Source: an uncultured Halobacteriovorax sp.
Lineage (GTDB): Bacteria; Bdellovibrionota; Bacteriovoracia; Bacteriovoracales; Bacteriovoracaceae
Reading direction: 5' to 3'
Assembly: GCA_913061265.1 (NCBI GenBank)
Contig: CAJXVS010000002.1
Location: 124,001-188,000, forward strand
Length of the DNA: 64,000 nt
Of this stretch, positions 25,112 to 33,646 are shown piece by piece (position 1 is the first letter of the stretch; every line of letters starts with the position of its first letter). The notes under the pieces are model-generated. The model saw nothing but the letters and a program-made list of their open reading frames with translations. It was not told the DNA's origin and did no database searches. A program made the position numbers and the translations under genes.

Positions 25112-27591
25112 AACATTTCTTTAAAGGAAAGTGGATCGATTCTAATAATACCTCACAGATCCTAAACTCAATTGAAGCCGAAGTGATCGACTCATTAGGT
25201 GTTGATCTTAAACTGCAAGAAGTTTTAGATGCTTGTGATCTTTTTTCAAAGAGACTCATAAGCGATATTAGCTTTAGACAAAACCTCTTAGGAGAACTTA
25301 GTGATGTTAGCCTCTTAGATGAAATAGCAGCTTTTTGCGATAAAAGGTTCTTACTTAAAAAAATCAGTAAAGAGCTCGGTGGTGTTGATAGCTTAGAGCT
25401 TAAGAAGCAAAGCTATACTGATTCTGCTTTTGAGGCCTTTTCTCCTATCGGAACTCTTGTTCATATAACGCCTTCAAACTCAGAGGGACTAAGTTTTTTA
25501 GCCGTGGTTGAAGGTCTCCTAAGTTTAAATAATAACTTGGTAAAGATAAGTTCTAGAGACAATAACTTTACGGCTCTGGCCCTAGAGGCTCTTATCTCTT
25601 GTGACCCGACTGGTAAGATCTCTAAGAAGATTGGAATACTACGAATCTCAAGTAAGGAAAAAGAAAACCTAATAAAGCTCCTTAGCGTTGCTGATGGGGT
25701 CTCTGTTTGGGGCGGGGAAGCTGCTGTAAGAGAAGTACAAAGTATTGCGCCTTTAGGCGCCCGCTTTATTCCTTGGGGTCATAAGATCTCTTTTTCGTAT
25801 ATTGATAAAGAAAACTTAGAAAACCCGGATGCTTTAGAGAAGATGGCCTTTGAGGTTGTTTGTAATGATCAACAGGCCTGTAGCTCACCTCAAGTTCTTT
25901 ACTTAGAAACAGGCTCTTTTGAACTATGCAAAGAATTCAGCAAGAGACTTTTTGAAGTCTTAAAATCTGAAAGTGATAAAAAAGAAATAGCTGTTCTTGA
26001 TATTCAACAGCAAGCTGAGATTACCAATCAAGTTGAACTCGCAAAACTCGAAATTCCTATGGAACTCTCAGCCGTTTATGAAGACAAAGATAAGAGTTTT
26101 AGGATCATTGTCGAAAAGAACCCTGGCTTACGACCATCACCTTTGTTTAGAACTCTTATTGTAAAGCCATTACCGAGAACTGATATTATTAAAACGCTTT
26201 ATCCTTGGCGGCATTACCTACAAACAGTTGGACTTTATTCAGATAGATCAAATGCAGCCGAGTTATCAAAGATCTTTATCGCAGGGGGCACAGTTAGAGT
26301 TACTAAGCTTGGTGAGATGTTAAATTCTTATGAAGGTGAACCTCATGATGGAGTCTATGCTTTAACCCGATTTATGAAGCGAGTAAGGGCCGAAGTTAAG
26401 GGAGCTGAGGATATCTATCGTCTAAGTGACTTTGAAGAAAAACCTATTCATAAATTTTCTGGAACGATAATCGGTAAGAGTGATTTTCAAAAATTAGCAA
26501 AAGAGAATATTGATAAAGCAGAGCTCTTCTTTCGATCAGGTGGCTCTTCAGGAAAGACCGCCTTAAGTTTATTTAGTTACGATGATTATCATGATCAAAT
26601 GAAGAATGCCTCCGAGGGGCTTTTTGCAGCGGGACTTGAGCCGAGTACTGATAGAGTAATAAACCTCTTCTTTGGAGGAGGGCTCTATGGAGGCTTTACT
26701 AGTTTTTTTACGATCTTAGAGAACTTGAAAGCGGTTCAATTTCCTATGGCAGCCTATGAAAACTTAGAGATGGTCGGTGATATGATCATCGAAGGTCATG
26801 TAAACACTCTACTTGGGATGCCCAGTTATTTGATCCAGCTTATTAAGGCGAACCTTGATCGATTTAAAGAGTATGGAAAGATAGAAAAAATATTCTATGG
26901 CGGAGAGCATTTCTCTGAAAAGCAAAGAACTTGGCTTAAGAAAGAGCTAGGAATAAAGATCATTCGTTCTGCTGCCTACGGCTCTGTTGATGCGGGCCCA
27001 CTAGGCTTTCAGTGTCCCCATTGTGAAGGATCAGTTCATCATCTTTTAGATAGTAATCAAAGCTTAGAGATCTTAAAGATCGAATCAGATTCTCCTTGTG
27101 AGGTTGGCGAAGTGGGCCGGTTAGTTTTTACAAGTAAGAATAGAGAAGTCATGGAGATCAAGCGTTATGATCTAGGAGATCTCGGAGCTTGGGTTCCCGG
27201 GAATTGTCCTTGTGATAGGAAGACACCTCGATTTGAGTTAAAGGGAAGAGCGGGAGATATCTTTAGAGCCGGAGGAACTTTTTTGAACTTTCAAAATTTT
27301 GACCTTTGCCTAAAGAGTAAGTTTGATTACTCAGGTGAGTTACAGGTTTTGATTGATCAGAAAGAAGGCCTCGATCATGTCTTGCTTCTTATCGATACGG
27401 AGTTCACTTCCTTTACGGAAGGTGAACTAACAAAGGTTATATTAGATCAGTACTACGAGCTGCAAGAAGTCGCGGTGAAAGAAAAAGGTCTTTACTTTGA
27501 AGTAAACTTTATAAAAGGAGATTCTTTTAAAAGAACAAAAGGTTCGGGGAAACTTATTCGTGTTTTAGATAAAAGGGATGAGTCGTGTTGA
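25108..27591 (+). CDS. Fusion of LuxC-like acyl-CoA reductase and PaaK-like adenylation domain
   Basis: The protein is 827 aa from ATG 25108 (AGGAGG upstream, ATGA overlap with the LuxE gene). Residues 1 to about 440 are a LuxC-type acyl-CoA reductase: FSPIGTLVHITPSN, VWGGEAAVREV and the catalytic Cys258 in NDQQACSSPQ. From about residue 450 a second module begins with FFRSGGSSGKTALS (phosphate loop), then YGGEHF, AYGSVDAGPLGFQC and RYDLGDLGAW, as in phenylacetate-CoA ligase-type adenylating enzymes. The reductase would turn an enzyme-bound or CoA acyl group into an aldehyde. Joining it to an activating domain in one chain is unusual. Confidence 0.82.
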   Translation: MKHFFKGKWIDSNNTSQILNSIEAEVIDSLGVDLKLQEVLDACDLFSKRLISDISFRQNLLGELSDVSLLDEIAAFCDKRFLLKKISKELGGVDSLELKKQSYTDSAFEAFSPIGTLVHITPSNSEGLSFLAVVEGLLSLNNNLVKISSRDNNFTALALEALISCDPTGKISKKIGILRISSKEKENLIKLLSVADGVSVWGGEAAVREVQSIAPLGARFIPWGHKISFSYIDKENLENPDALEKMAFEVVCNDQQACSSPQVLYLETGSFELCKEFSKRLFEVLKSESDKKEIAVLDIQQQAEITNQVELAKLEIPMELSAVYEDKDKSFRIIVEKNPGLRPSPLFRTLIVKPLPRTDIIKTLYPWRHYLQTVGLYSDRSNAAELSKIFIAGGTVRVTKLGEMLNSYEGEPHDGVYALTRFMKRVRAEVKGAEDIYRLSDFEEKPIHKFSGTIIGKSDFQKLAKENIDKAELFFRSGGSSGKTALSLFSYDDYHDQMKNASEGLFAAGLEPSTDRVINLFFGGGLYGGFTSFFTILENLKAVQFPMAAYENLEMVGDMIIEGHVNTLLGMPSYLIQLIKANLDRFKEYGKIEKIFYGGEHFSEKQRTWLKKELGIKIIRSAAYGSVDAGPLGFQCPHCEGSVHHLLDSNQSLEILKIESDSPCEVGEVGRLVFTSKNREVMEIKRYDLGDLGAWVPGNCPCDRKTPRFELKGRAGDIFRAGGTFLNFQNFDLCLKSKFDYSGELQVLIDQKEGLDHVLLLIDTEFTSFTEGELTKVILDQYYELQEVAVKEKGLYFEVNFIKGDSFKRTKGSGKLIRVLDKRDESC

Positions 27592-28808
27592 TTAGTGAAA
27601 TTGAGCTTATCCTATTAGCGAGTTCTCAGTCCCCTTATTATAAAGAGCTCTATTCAAAGTTATCTAAAGACGATTTAACTTTAGAGAAACTTCCTGTTGT
27701 AAATCAAGAAGACTTTTGGAAATTCAATGACTTTAAAGATAATAAGCTTTTAACAGGACCCATTGAAGATGGGGTTGTCTTTAAAAGTGGTGGTACAACT
27801 GGGAAACCAAAGTTTTCCGTTTATACAAAAGAGGAGTGGCAGCTTTTTACCACGCTCTTCGGTGAAGGGATGGATAAACGTTGTTTGAAAGAAGGGGATA
27901 GAGTTGGGAATCTTTTTTATTCAGGAGACCTCTACGCTTCCTTTTTATTCATCACTAAATCACTTGAAAATGCGAAAACGAAGATCACTCAGTTTCCTAT
28001 GACTGGTGGAATGAAATTAGAAGATATGATTAAGACCGTCGAGGAATATGGAATCAATGTTCTCGCGGGAGTTCCCACTAGCTTTATTGCTATGGCCGAT
28101 CTTTTGATTAAAAAAGGAAAGACCTTGGGTCTTGACCGAGTTCTTTACGGAGGGGAATCACTTTTTCCTGAACAAGAGAAAATACTTAAGACAGTCTTTC
28201 CGAAGGCTGAGTTTATGTCGGTAGGCTATGCCAGTGTTGATGGTGGACATTTAGGATATATAGACGAGGACTGTGGACCTTCTGAGCATAATGTTTTTCC
28301 TGGAACCATCATGGAGATCCTTGATGACTATGATAAGCCGATTACTAAGATGGGAGAGGTTGGGAAGTTAACTTTTACCAATCTTTGCAGAACTCTTATG
28401 CCTATCATTAGATACCCCGTTGGAGATATGGGTTGTTGGGTATCTACAGGTAAATTTAAGCTACTCGGCCGCTCTGACGAAGGAGCGAGAATAGGTCCAG
28501 TGACTGTTAGTCGTGATGATCTTGTAGAAGTCTTTAGGTCCTTTAACCTTTTTGAGAAGATTTCTAATTTTCAAATGCTCATCTTAAACTCTGAGGGTAA
28601 GGATAAGCTGATCGTTCATTATACGTCAGGCTCTGAGTTATCTAATCTTAGAGAAAATTTCTACCAAGAAAGACCTATGTATCTTGAGGCCGTTAATAAA
28701 AATCATATTAGAGATGTCGATTTTATAAAAGTCGAAGAGTCTGAGCTTATTCATAATGAAAGAACGGGAAAGTTAAAACTTGTTATTGATCAACGGATTC
28801 AAGGATAA
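27585..28808 (+). CDS. PaaK-like AMP-binding enzyme, paralogue of the preceding C-terminal domain
   Basis: The 407-aa protein has VVFKSGGTTGKPKFS (phosphate loop), VLYGGESLFPEQE, GYASVDGGHLGY and RYPVGDMGCWV. These are the same landmarks in the same order as in the C-terminal half of the upstream fusion (for example YGGE, Y-x-SVD-x-G-x-LG). The two are therefore likely tandem duplicates. It would activate a carboxylic acid as an adenylate and perhaps a CoA thioester. The GTG start overlaps the upstream gene by 7 nt. The 3' end overlaps the convergent amidotransferase by 26 nt. Its substrate is unknown. Confidence 0.8.
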   Translation: MLISEIELILLASSQSPYYKELYSKLSKDDLTLEKLPVVNQEDFWKFNDFKDNKLLTGPIEDGVVFKSGGTTGKPKFSVYTKEEWQLFTTLFGEGMDKRCLKEGDRVGNLFYSGDLYASFLFITKSLENAKTKITQFPMTGGMKLEDMIKTVEEYGINVLAGVPTSFIAMADLLIKKGKTLGLDRVLYGGESLFPEQEKILKTVFPKAEFMSVGYASVDGGHLGYIDEDCGPSEHNVFPGTIMEILDDYDKPITKMGEVGKLTFTNLCRTLMPIIRYPVGDMGCWVSTGKFKLLGRSDEGARIGPVTVSRDDLVEVFRSFNLFEKISNFQMLILNSEGKDKLIVHYTSGSELSNLRENFYQERPMYLEAVNKNHIRDVDFIKVEESELIHNERTGKLKLVIDQRIQG

Positions 28809-29637
28809 TCTTCATATCACTATCAATTGCAATGATCTCTCCTACTTTCATAGGGAGCCAAATATTCTCACCAGACAATGGTTCACTAGAGAAAATAAGA
28901 TGATTGATATAGCCATCAACTGATGGGTTTTCACAAGCGTCTGTAAAAGACGGACAATTATCACGGTCTCCACACTTCGTTTTATAAGTGGAGTAAAATA
29001 AATTCTTTCCGCCTTGATGGGCGACCATGGTTTCACCATTAGTAAGAAGAAAGGTTAAATACGTCTCAGTCTCGCCATTGTCATCAATTCTTGAAAAAGG
29101 ACCAATTATTTCGACAAGGGATTTGATAGCTTCTTTACTGGCCTTAATGACTTTGCTGGCTTCGCAGTTCTTTTGAGAAATATCCATTTCCTTCATTAAA
29201 TAACTTAAGATGTAAAAAAAGATGATCTCACTATCGGTTTCTCCGAGGATGAACCTTTTTAATTCAGGGTTTATCCTGGCGGTTATCTTAGATTTAACTT
29301 TATCAAAATCTTTGATATTTCCATTATGAGCAAAGACCCATTGACCAAATTGAAAAGGATGGGTGTTAAGAAGGGTATTATCGCCCTGAGTTGAGTTTCT
29401 TAAATGGGCTAAGACCGTTTGGCTTGAAACAACACCAGAGACTTTCTTAAAGAGATTACTTTTAATGGCGGCTGATTCAGAAGACTTGATAATATGAGGG
29501 GTGCCTTGGACGTAGTAGCCAACTCCCCAACCATCAGGATGCTTGTTGCTTTGAAAGGCCAAGGCATTATCAGCACTAACTAAACTGCTATGAACCTGGC
29601 TAAGAATGACGGATCTAAATCCAAAGAGACGACACAT
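28783..29637 (-). CDS. Class II glutamine amidotransferase (YafJ-like)
   Basis: The protein begins Met-Cys (MCRLFGFRS), with Cys2 as the expected N-terminal nucleophile. It continues with HPDGWGVGYY, LAHLRNSTQGDN and WVFAHNGN, all typical of the class II (Ntn) glutaminase fold, and later GETDSEIIFF. At 284 aa it contains the glutaminase domain only, as in YafJ, so an acceptor partner, if any, is a separate protein. It stands alone, with a 26-nt convergent overlap with the acyl-activation operon. Confidence 0.85.
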   Translation of the reverse strand: MCRLFGFRSVILSQVHSSLVSADNALAFQSNKHPDGWGVGYYVQGTPHIIKSSESAAIKSNLFKKVSGVVSSQTVLAHLRNSTQGDNTLLNTHPFQFGQWVFAHNGNIKDFDKVKSKITARINPELKRFILGETDSEIIFFYILSYLMKEMDISQKNCEASKVIKASKEAIKSLVEIIGPFSRIDDNGETETYLTFLLTNGETMVAHQGGKNLFYSTYKTKCGDRDNCPSFTDACENPSVDGYINHLIFSSEPLSGENIWLPMKVGEIIAIDSDMKIILESVDQ

Positions 29638-29652
29638 ACCTCTATTATGCCT

Positions 29653-31593
29653 CTAAGCCTGAAGGAGTTCAAATTCCTCATACATGGAAAGAAGTGACTC
29701 CTCTAAGGTGCCCATTTCTGAAGCCACTTCAGCTAATTGCTTGGATTCTTCTTGGGTAAGCTCTTTAGTTCCAAGATCTACTGCTATTGTGTTTAGCTCT
29801 TCAATCTTAGCTTCTGTGTTTTCAATAAGCTTTGGGAGTTTCTTTAGTCTATCTTTTTCTTTATTTGAAAGTTTCTTCTTCTTTTGAGGAACAGGCGCTC
29901 CAGCAGACTTACTAAGTTCTTCAGATTGACTTTCTTCTTCAAACTCTTTTGAAAGGGCCAAGGCTTCAAGATAGGGAGAAACCTGTTCATAACCAGCTTG
30001 GAAGAATTCAATCTTCTTTTGATCTAAAAGCCAAACGCGGTTTGTAATATTTGATAAAAAGCTTCTATCGTGACTAATAAGAATAATAGATCCTTCAAAA
30101 TCCATTAAGGCCTTCTCTAAAATTTGTAGAGTTTCTAAATCGAGATCATTGGTAGGCTCATCAAAGATCCAAATATCACCTGGCTCTTTTAAGTTAAGCG
30201 CCATTTGAAGCCGGCTTCTTTCACCACCAGAGAAAGTTCTAAGAGGTCTATTGATTTCTTCTCTTGGGAACATGAAGTCTTCTAAGTAACTAATGACATG
30301 TTTTTGTCTTCCATCAGGCATGAAAATAAACTCGCTGCCATCACCTAGAATTTCATAAGGAGTTTTTTCTAGATCAAGCTCGTCTCTTTTTTGAGAAAAG
30401 TACTTAATAACAATATCATCAGCTTTTTGAACAATGCCATCAGTAGGCTTGAATTTTTCAGAGATAAGTGAAGCTAATGTTGATTTTCCAACTCCGTTAG
30501 GACCGATAAGACCAATCTTTTCACCTTTGGTCATAATGAGATCTATATTTTCAAAAAGGTTAACTCCATCGAATCCAAAACTTACTTTCTTAAACTCAAG
30601 AAGCTTCTTACGCTTCTTATCAGTTGAGGAAATATTAAGGCTCATGCTTTTTCTTGTCTGAGAAATGATATTCTCAACTTGGCCTTTTAGTTGTGTAAAG
30701 TTATCGACGCGACTTTTCGCTCGAGTCCCTCTTGCCTTAATCCCTTGGCGCATCCAATCTGTTTCTCTTCTTAAGCTGTTCTTAAGTCTTGCAAGAACTC
30801 TCTTTCTCTCTTCTTCTTTCTCGGCAAGAAATTCTAAGTAATCTGCATAAGAGCCTTCATACTCCTTGATCTCACCAGTTGTAATATGAAAGATCTTTTT
30901 ACAAACCTTTGAGAGAAGGGTTCTGTCATGGGAGATAAGGATATAGGCTCGATTCGTTTGCCTTAGCTCGTCTTCAAACCTTTCAATTGTTTCTATATCA
31001 AGGTGGTTGGTAGGCTCATCCCATAAAACCAAATTAGCAGTAGAAGAAAGCCCTACACTTAGAAGGATCTTCTTTTGCTCCCCGCCACTTAAAGTTAAAA
31101 CATCACCATCAACATCGGGAACTTCAAAGAACTTTAAATAATTTTCATAATTAGAGGCAAGCCTCCAAGCGTCCGCATGATCAAGCTTATCAAATAAATC
31201 TTTTTGTTCGTGCAGGTATTTTTCATCGGTAGCAACGAGGCTCTCAAGTTCAATAAGTCTTTTATGCCATTTACTTAATTCAGGATAATACTCAAGATAG
31301 TATTCTTTAATAGGTCTTTCTTTCACGACCACAAAGTCTTGCGGGATTTGAAAAACAGTAAAGGCCTTTTGAGGGTCATTGACCCCTTTGGCTTTATCAA
31401 ACATAAACGGAGGGCTACTTATATCAGGGTTCACTTGGTCCGTGAGTATTTTAAAGAGCGAACTCTTTCCTCGACCATTAAGGCCTAGGAGTCCAATCCT
31501 ATCTCCGGTGTGAATATTAATAGTTGCATCATTAAACAGGAGTTTGGTCCCGTATGATAAGTGCAGATTTTTCAAGGTGCAAAGCAAGCTCAA
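29653..31593 (-). CDS. uup: ABC-F family ATPase (Uup-like)
   Basis: The 646-aa protein has two ABC domains in one chain and no membrane segment. Domain 1 has GLNGRGKSSLFK, LSGGEQKK and VLWDEPTNHLD. A charged helical linker with RRETDWMRQGIKARG follows. Domain 2 has GPNGVGKSTL, FSGGERSRLQ and IFDEPTNDLD. A C-terminal coiled coil (about the last 90 residues) is the Uup-specific DNA-binding-like extension. ABC-F proteins act at the ribosome E site. Uup has also been linked to transposon excision and replication-fork events. The gene stands alone. Confidence 0.88.
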   Translation of the reverse strand: MSLLCTLKNLHLSYGTKLLFNDATINIHTGDRIGLLGLNGRGKSSLFKILTDQVNPDISSPPFMFDKAKGVNDPQKAFTVFQIPQDFVVVKERPIKEYYLEYYPELSKWHKRLIELESLVATDEKYLHEQKDLFDKLDHADAWRLASNYENYLKFFEVPDVDGDVLTLSGGEQKKILLSVGLSSTANLVLWDEPTNHLDIETIERFEDELRQTNRAYILISHDRTLLSKVCKKIFHITTGEIKEYEGSYADYLEFLAEKEEERKRVLARLKNSLRRETDWMRQGIKARGTRAKSRVDNFTQLKGQVENIISQTRKSMSLNISSTDKKRKKLLEFKKVSFGFDGVNLFENIDLIMTKGEKIGLIGPNGVGKSTLASLISEKFKPTDGIVQKADDIVIKYFSQKRDELDLEKTPYEILGDGSEFIFMPDGRQKHVISYLEDFMFPREEINRPLRTFSGGERSRLQMALNLKEPGDIWIFDEPTNDLDLETLQILEKALMDFEGSIILISHDRSFLSNITNRVWLLDQKKIEFFQAGYEQVSPYLEALALSKEFEEESQSEELSKSAGAPVPQKKKKLSNKEKDRLKKLPKLIENTEAKIEELNTIAVDLGTKELTQEESKQLAEVASEMGTLEESLLSMYEEFELLQA

Positions 31594-31646
31594 TTGACTA
31601 TTCCTATGTTGTTTCGATCAGTTAGATTTACTTCAGAGGAGCTAAT

Positions 31647-31724
31647 ATGGCAAAGATTGCCCCTTGCCGAGGCAACTTAAACTTATCTCGTATAATTTTA
31701 ATAGGATATTGTTTTGGAGGTTAA
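31647..31724 (+). CDS. 25-codon leader ORF before the YkgJ-like gene
   Basis: An ATG at 31647 with an ideal ribosome site (AGGAG, 5-nt spacer) opens a 25-codon frame (MAKIAPCRGNLNLSRIILIG...) that stops with TAA at 31722-31724. A GGAGG inside its last codons (31716-31720) is well placed for the start of the downstream gene. This arrangement fits a translationally coupled leader peptide. A frameshifted N-terminus of the next gene is the main alternative. Confidence 0.5.
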   Translation: MAKIAPCRGNLNLSRIILIGYCFGG

Positions 31725-32376
31725 GATTTTTTTTCCAGCAATCGCATATAAAACCTATGAAAGGCTAAAAGACGAGAAATTGTTTAAGAAGCTGTTCAGG
31801 CAAACAAAGAAAAAGCTCAGGCTTTTAGGCTCCCCAATACCAAGAGCGGTGCTTACTCATAAATTAATTGATATTGAGATTAATCAACTTTTTGAAGATC
31901 CCATCGTAAAAGAAAATGTGACCTGTAAGAAGTCTTGTTCAGCTTGCTGTCATACTCAAGTTAGCGTGACTAGGGATGAAGCTGAACTTCTCGCTAGTAA
32001 AGTCCTTGGTGGGGCGATGGTTGACTTAGGAAGGCTCCGCCTTCTAGCTGAAGCGGGAAATGAGTCAGAGCTCTTCTATCAATTCTCCTACGAGCAGCGA
32101 GCTTGCCCTTTCCTTAATAGTGAAGGAGCTTGTGAAGTCTATGAGAATAGGCCTTCGGTTTGTCGTACTAATCATGTTATCTCTGAAGCAGAGCTATGTG
32201 AGACTCGTGACGGAGTTGAGAAGCCTGTTCGTCTCCTTAATACATTCAAAGCCGACATGATTATCATGGCGGCGTTCAAAACAAGCCAAGAAAATGGATC
32301 TCTTCCTTTTATGCTATGGAAAGCCTTGAAAAGACGAAGTAAGTCTACAAATGAGCAGGTTGTCATAAAAGCATAA
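31714..32376 (+). CDS. YkgJ-like cysteine-cluster protein
   Basis: The protein (220 aa if read from TTG 31714) has the CxxxCxxCC-type cluster typical of YkgJ-like proteins (TCKKSCSACCHTQ), then RACPFLNSEGACEVYENRPSVCR, consistent with a metal or Fe-S centre. The biochemical role of the family is not known. The start is uncertain. TTG 31714 has AGGA 7 nt upstream, while a GGAGG at 31716-31720 points to an in-frame ATT at 31726, a rare initiation codon. The 25-codon leader ORF ends 1 nt before that ATT. Confidence 0.75.
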   Translation: MEVKIFFPAIAYKTYERLKDEKLFKKLFRQTKKKLRLLGSPIPRAVLTHKLIDIEINQLFEDPIVKENVTCKKSCSACCHTQVSVTRDEAELLASKVLGGAMVDLGRLRLLAEAGNESELFYQFSYEQRACPFLNSEGACEVYENRPSVCRTNHVISEAELCETRDGVEKPVRLLNTFKADMIIMAAFKTSQENGSLPFMLWKALKRRSKSTNEQVVIKA

Positions 32377-32412
32377 TTTCTCTATATTTCCCTTTTACGG
32401 AAGGGAGACAAA

Positions 32413-32751
32413 ATGTACCAAATTTACGGAATATCTAATTGCGATACTGTCAAAAAAGCAAGGAAACACCTTGAGTCATTAGAGATAGAATTTGAATTCC
32501 ATGACTTTAAAAAAGCGCCACCAACAAAGGCCCTCATTAGTCGTTGGAAAGAGAAGTTAGGGGAGCTGCCTTTAAATAAGAAAAGTAGAACCTATAGAGA
32601 ACATAAAGAAACTTATGATGGGCTCAGTGCTTCTAAAAAAGTTGATATGCTCATTGATCAATCTTCACTCATAAAAAGACCACTTCTTGAAAAAAATAAC
32701 AAGCCAATTACCATGGGTTATTCAAAAGATGAATACGAACAACTTAGCTGA
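32413..32751 (+). CDS. ArsC/YffB-like thioredoxin-fold protein
   Basis: The 112-aa protein has the family motif ISNCDTVKKARKHLE with one active-site cysteine, then FHDFKKAPPTKALISRWKEKLG, and IKRPLLEKNNKPITMGYS containing the conserved Arg-Pro. This is the ArsC/Spx/YffB group. YffB-like proteins are glutathione-dependent thiol reductases of uncertain substrate. True arsenate reductases have similar motifs. A GGAGACAAA ribosome site precedes the ATG. Its end overlaps the DTW gene start by 23 nt. Confidence 0.8.
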   Translation: MYQIYGISNCDTVKKARKHLESLEIEFEFHDFKKAPPTKALISRWKEKLGELPLNKKSRTYREHKETYDGLSASKKVDMLIDQSSLIKRPLLEKNNKPITMGYSKDEYEQLS

Positions 32752-33463
32752 AGCAGGCCGCTGCTATTCATGTTTCCGTTCAAAGAAAGCTTGTCTCTGT
32801 GATGAGATAAGTTGTTTTGAGACTAAAACTAAGGTTGTTATCTTGATTCATCCTAAGGAAGCAAAAAAGCAAAGGATTGGAACAGGTAGGTTAACGCAAA
32901 AGAGTTTATCTAACTCAATGATGATCATGGGTATAGACTTCAGTGAAGATAATCTTGTAAATAAATTAATCAATGACACTACTAAAAGATGCTTTCTCCT
33001 TTACCCCGGAGAAGAAGCTATTAATTTAAGTCAGAATGAAGAATTTCCTAAAGGCGATGATAGAGAGAATGTTATCTTTGTTTTAGATGGAACCTGGCCT
33101 TGCGCTAAAAAAATGCTTAGAGAAAGCAAGAATCTACAGGCCCTTCCTAGAGTTTGTTTTGATTCAAATGAAAGCTCTAAGTTTTCCATAAAACATCAGC
33201 CGGCTGAAGGCTGTCTTTCAACTATTGAATCTGTAAGCTTACTCTTAGAGGAGCTCTCAAAACAAAAAGTTGAATCTCTAGGCAATGGACCAAAGTCTAT
33301 GATTGATACTCTAGATAAGCTTGTTAAGTTTCAAAGAGAATGTGCAGCGGACCCCAAAAAGCCTGGATATAGACGTAAGCCTTATTCAGTTCAAGAGCAT
33401 AGAGAAAGCTTTATCAGACCAAAAAGTAGACTGTTTTACTTTGATAAAAAGAATTTCTCTTAG
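32729..33463 (+). CDS. DTW-domain tRNA-uridine aminocarboxypropyltransferase
   Basis: From ATG 32729 the protein has 244 residues. An N-terminal zinc-like cluster (CYSCFRSKKACLCDE) is followed by IHPKEAKKQRIGTGRL and the DxTW motif in VLDGTWPCAKKML, then LPRVCFD. DTW proteins (TapT/TtuT) attach a 3-amino-3-carboxypropyl group from SAM to uridine (acp3U) in tRNA. The frame is open from 32687, but that start lies further inside the ArsC-like gene. Both genes probably share a transcript. Confidence 0.85.
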   Translation: MNTNNLAEAGRCYSCFRSKKACLCDEISCFETKTKVVILIHPKEAKKQRIGTGRLTQKSLSNSMMIMGIDFSEDNLVNKLINDTTKRCFLLYPGEEAINLSQNEEFPKGDDRENVIFVLDGTWPCAKKMLRESKNLQALPRVCFDSNESSKFSIKHQPAEGCLSTIESVSLLLEELSKQKVESLGNGPKSMIDTLDKLVKFQRECAADPKKPGYRRKPYSVQEHRESFIRPKSRLFYFDKKNFS

Positions 33464-33646
33464 AGTTTTTTACTCAAGAATTCCAAGTTGTTAATTTTAA
33501 TCGAATCATAACTCAGGACCTCCTTAGTTTTATGCCCTCCCTAATGCTGATGAAGGTCTTTCAAAAACCCAGAAAGTTGACTAAAATTTTAATGATAACC
33601 CTTTGGATTTAAAGGGAATTTCTTAACGACAGAGGGATCATAGGAA

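Noticed and set aside
22800-28808. A luminescence (lux) operon
   Set aside because: No luxA, luxB or luxD is present; only the activation and reduction enzymes are found, with extra adenylation modules.
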